DNA of 64,000 nucleotides from Cokeromyces recurvatus (taxonomy: Eukaryota > Mucoromycota > Mucoromycetes > Mucorales > Mucoraceae): positions 1,178,001-1,242,000 of the forward strand of contig NW_026251388.1 in NCBI RefSeq assembly GCF_025118155.1, in the 5' to 3' direction. A model generated the notes under the pieces. The model was given only the letters and a program-made list of their open reading frames with translations. It was not told the DNA's origin and searched no databases. Shown piece by piece: positions 60,664 to 64,000 of the stretch. Each line of letters opens with the position of its first letter. Positions within the stretch are counted from its first letter, which is position 1. The translations under genes were made by a program, and so were the position numbers.

Positions 60664-62200
60664 ATGGTTCAATACATTTTACCTAAATTACTTTATATAT
60701 GCTTATATGGTGTTCTTGGGTCTGCAATACCTTATTTATCCTTATTTTATGCAGATATACTTCATTTAACTTCTCAACAAATAGGTATCATATTGGCTAT
60801 TGCACCTTTTATACAGAGTATAGCATGTCCTTTTTGGACTGTACAAGTAGATAATAAACCTAAATGGCATGGCATGCTTATGGCCATTCTAATGTTCATT
60901 GGAGGAATTAGTGTTATAGGATTAATGTTTATACCCATCTTTTTACCTATTAATGAAACATCGTCAACTGCTGTCCTGACTATCACTGTTATATTAGCCG
61001 TCACTTTTGCCTTCTTTGGTCAACCAGTCACTGTTTTAGTTGACAGTGCAGTTTTAAAAATTCTTGGTAATAACGGAATTTATTATGGTAAGTGTTAAGA
61101 ATATAGAAAGAGTGAAGCGTAAATATATGCATATATATATATATATATACATATATGTATACATGTATACTATTATTATTTCTTCTTTTAGGCGATCAAA
61201 GATTATGGGGCTCAGTTTCAAATGGTGTTTGTATACTACTTGCAGGTTATTTTATTAATTTGTTCGGAATAAATTACGTTTTTTATATATTTGGAATAAG
61301 CGTAATTGGATTTATCTTGATTTCTCTTTGTACAACAGTGGTTTCAAATGATAATCATCATACTACTGCTACTGCTACAACTGAAAATTTAAGAATGCAT
61401 TTAGATGAAGAACAAGGTCCACTTTTAAGTACAGCACAAAATAACAATAGAATAGCGAAAGGATATTATACGATAGATCCTATTGAAGATTATTATGATT
61501 CCTCTACTTCATCTAGTAATCATGATATTCGAAGACTAAGCACTACAACAAGTAGTCACGTAAATGCACTACTCATTGGGAACGATCATCACCATCTTTT
61601 AAATTTACAACGAACCATCACTTCACAGGCTGCTCGAGATGTACATGATGAAGCCAATATATTATTAGATCAAACACATGGACTACCTTCCTTGGGTCTT
61701 GCTTTATCACATATACCTACTGTTGATACATCCTTAACTGCCTTTGCTAATATAAATAATGAAGAAGACTATATTGGACTTAGCTTAAGAAATACAATAT
61801 TTAAATCAGCAAAGGTATGGACATTTCTATTAATGACATTATTATTTGGTGTTTTTTATTCCATGATTGCACAATTCCTATTTTTATTTTTAAGTCAAGA
61901 TTTGAAGTTAGAACCTTCTGTTATTGGCTGGACTGGTCCCCTTGGAGGTATCACGGAAGTTTCAACATTTTACGTTTCTCGGATTGTAAGTCGTCGTCGT
62001 CGTTGTTGTTGTTGTTGTTGTTGTTATCGTTTATTAAAAAAAAAGTATTTTATATAGTTATTAAAAAAGTACAATATCCGAAACTTAGTTACCTGCGCGC
62101 ATTTAACTATCATTCTTAGAAATCTTGTATATAAGACACTTTCACCAAACCAGTCAAGTACTTTAATAATAGCATTAATTTTACAACTCCTTAATGGTAT

Positions 62201-62238
<38 letters not shown>

Positions 62239-62553
62239 TGTAGATGTTCAAGGAAAAGAAAAAAAAGAAAGAAAGAAAGGTTAATAATAATATTAAAAAA
62301 AAAAGGATTTTCCTACGCCATGATTTGGTCCACTTGTGTCTCAGAAGTAGACCAAATGTTTCCCGTAAATCAAAGGGCCATAGCGCAAGGCATTTTAGCA
62401 GCATTATTTTCGGGACTCGGGTTTGGATTAGGGTGTATTCTAGGCGGTTTCACATATGACCAGTATGGAGCACAAATGCTGTTTAACGTATCCATTAGTG
62501 TAGCCATACTTAGTTTATTTATTTTCTGGAGTGGAAGATTGATGCATTGTTAA
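60664..62553 (+). CDS. MFS transporter, MFSD6-like (MFS_1_like)
   Basis: Four exons (60664-61087, 61192-61985, 62070-62196, 62306-62553) give 530 residues. The N-terminal half has about six helices starting LLYICLYGVLGSAIPYLSLF, with GIILAIAPFIQSIACPFW as helix 2 and the conserved DQRLWGSVSNG segment at the start of helix 5. That segment is characteristic of the MFSD6/MFS_1_like group. A long polar loop of about 140 residues (His/Ser/Thr-rich) follows helix 6. The second half resumes at KVWTFLLMTLLFGVFYSMIA and ends with AIAQGILAALFSGLGFGLG and GGFTYDQYGAQ. The third exon's acceptor (aaaaaag at 62063-62069) is weak; I chose it because it alone keeps frame with HLTIILRNLVY. The substrate is unknown. 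Confidence 0.82.
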
Positions 62554-63480
62554 GATTAAATATATCCAGGATACAAGTTAACAAGTAGTAGTAGTAGTAA
62601 TGAAGAAATATAACATGTTGTATTAAAAAAAATACAGTAATAATAAAGAGTTTATATGTTTATGATTTAAATGAATACTATAACAAAGATGCTACCCGGT
62701 TATACTTACTTGTTACATGAAAAAGTGTATAGATTATATTATTTTCATTATTTACCTCATAAGAGGGAGGAATATATTAGTTGTACATTACAATCTTCTA
62801 GAATTTATTTGATACTAATATGTGTACATATGCAATCTAAAATAGTTTTATTGGTTAAAATCTTATATCGAGCACTTCTTTTTTTGGCTTCAAGAAGAAA
62901 TACAACTATAAAGGGTAATTTGTACTATAAAATAATAAAGAAATAAATAATACTTCTCCTATTTATCTAGCCTCCCCTCCTTGGTTCGTTATTGAAATTT
63001 AAACAACAATATTTATAAGACGATGGAAGGAATTTTAACGTTTAAAGTATAAAAATAGAAATTACGAAAATCGATTATCTTATATTGATTGTATGCCTTT
63101 CTTTTTTTTTTCTTTGTCATTACTTGTTATATATTCAAACTCATATTTATAACTTCTATTCTTACAATTTATTACCTTAACCTTAAACATTCATTATAGT
63201 GTTGCATTTATATTCCTAAATGGTATATAATTTTTTCTAGAGTAATTTGATATACTTGATAAATCTATGGTTGACATACATAATAGATCTGTATCATATG
63301 AGAAAGTGTAACATTAGGGGGAAAAGAGAGAAAGAGATTGAGAGAGAGATTGAGAGAGAGAAAGAGAGAGAGAGAGAGGGACGAGCATCAATATAAATAT
63401 GCTTTCTTTTTTCTTCTGTATTCTTTGCATATAAATATATTGTATTTTATTCCTCTTTTATTGTTAAAATATTTATCAAA
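62554..63480. other. Intergenic region with GA-rich tract
   Basis: 0.9 kb. A purine tract of GAGA repeats at about 63320-63380 sits 100 bp upstream of the zinc-finger start and may be a promoter element. A 91-codon ORF at 62671-62946 has no motif and is not called. Confidence 0.5.
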
Positions 63481-64000
63481 ATGACATTTGAAAATTATGA
63501 ACTTTTAGAATTGCCACTTTCTATGTCAAATCATTTAACATTGGTTAACTACGATAATAATCATATATTGGATAGTGATTATGGCTCTTCTATCCCATTA
63601 ATGGAAGTGACTGATTCATCTTTACCATCTTATGCCTCAGTTTCATCTTCTTCTACTCCTGAATTAAATTCCTCTAAACTTCCTGATAATAATAATAAAA
63701 ACAACATAGCAACTAAGCCAAAACTTAAAAAGCAATATCAATGCCCTCAATGTTCAAAAGTATTTAATAGACCTAGTGCTCTTCAAACCCATTCTTATAC
63801 TCATACTGCAGAAAAGCCTTTTAAATGTTCATAGTTAGTATTATTCTTATTATTATTCTTATTAATACGTATTAACATAATTATATTATTAGTCCAAATT
63901 GTAGCCGTTCATTTTCAGTAGTTTCTAATCTTAGACGTCATTTGAAGGTTCATCAAAAGCCTTCTATAAGTAGTAGACTTTCCTCTGAAGATAGACTCCG
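63481..64000 (+). CDS. C2H2 zinc-finger transcription factor, 5' part
   Basis: Runs off the right edge. Exon 1 is 63481-63833 and exon 2 starts at 63893. The intron uses a less common GTTAGT donor, chosen because it removes an in-frame TAG and yields a proper second finger. After about 80 polar, Ser/Asn-rich residues, finger 1 reads [19 protein letters not shown]. Finger 2 spans the intron (FKCSY then [16 protein letters not shown]). The RPSALQTH and VSNLRRH helices resemble the paired fingers of fungal Azf1/Mst-like or stress regulators. Target genes cannot be predicted. Confidence 0.85.

Noticed and set aside
62671..62946. 91-codon ORF downstream of the MFS gene
   Set aside because: No recognisable domain; it lies in the 3' flank and has no second supporting feature.

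Overview
The window looks like nuclear DNA of a filamentous fungus, most likely Mucoromycota (Mucorales-like). It is very AT-rich. The genes are typically eukaryotic, with many short GT-AG introns. The gene set is fungal: mitochondrial Hsp70, a CCT subunit, a Slt2-type MAP kinase, a PDR-type ABC pump and a cytochrome-b5 fusion desaturase. Long homopolymer tracts are frequent. The lineage is inferred from gene style and from memory of protein families; no search was run.

Layout. 1-8.8 kb is a housekeeping block: mitochondrial Hsp70 (minus, running off the left edge), a small C2H2/coiled-coil protein (minus), a ketopantoate reductase (minus), CCT theta (plus) and a Svp26/TEX261 ER-Golgi protein (plus). 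9.2-22.3 kb is an accessory region full of decayed mobile DNA. It holds two LINE 3' ends in opposite orientation, three LTR copies of one family, a 5'-truncated Ty3/gypsy element with a chromodomain, remnants of two lineage-expanded ORF families, and a 338-bp near-identical inverted duplication. One of the ORF families carries a motif resembling a serine-recombinase active site. An intact gene for a secreted Lys/Ser-repeat protein lies among them. 22.7-41.3 kb returns to housekeeping genes: ATP synthase subunit b, an SMAP-domain protein, an Sqt1/AAMP WD40 protein, casein kinase 1, a histidine phosphatase, SDH assembly factor 3, a Tvp38/VTT protein, a BRI3-like protein, a MATE transporter, mitoribosomal mS41, a Rieske-motif protein and a coiled-coil protein. 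41.3-52.8 kb is mostly gene-poor AT-rich DNA around one desaturase gene; it also holds a fourth LTR fragment. 52.8-64 kb holds a PDR pump, a cell-wall-integrity MAP kinase, an MFS protein and the 5' part of a C2H2 zinc-finger gene.

How the genes fit together. Several encode mitochondrial functions (Hsp70, ATP synthase b, SDHAF3, mS41) and several serve the secretory pathway or membranes (Svp26, Tvp38, MATE, MFS, PDR, desaturase). They are scattered and not arranged as operons. Many neighbours are head to head and could share promoter regions, for example PAN5-like/CCT8, AAMP/CK1, SDHAF3/Tvp38, MATE/mS41 and desaturase/PDR.

Quality note. Three otherwise intact single-copy genes (SMAP, AAMP, MATE) each break frame by exactly one missing base in a homopolymer. 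This suggests homopolymer errors in the assembly rather than three independent pseudogenes. Frame breaks in the mobile DNA should be read with the same caution, although the mobile elements also carry true nonsense changes outside homopolymers.
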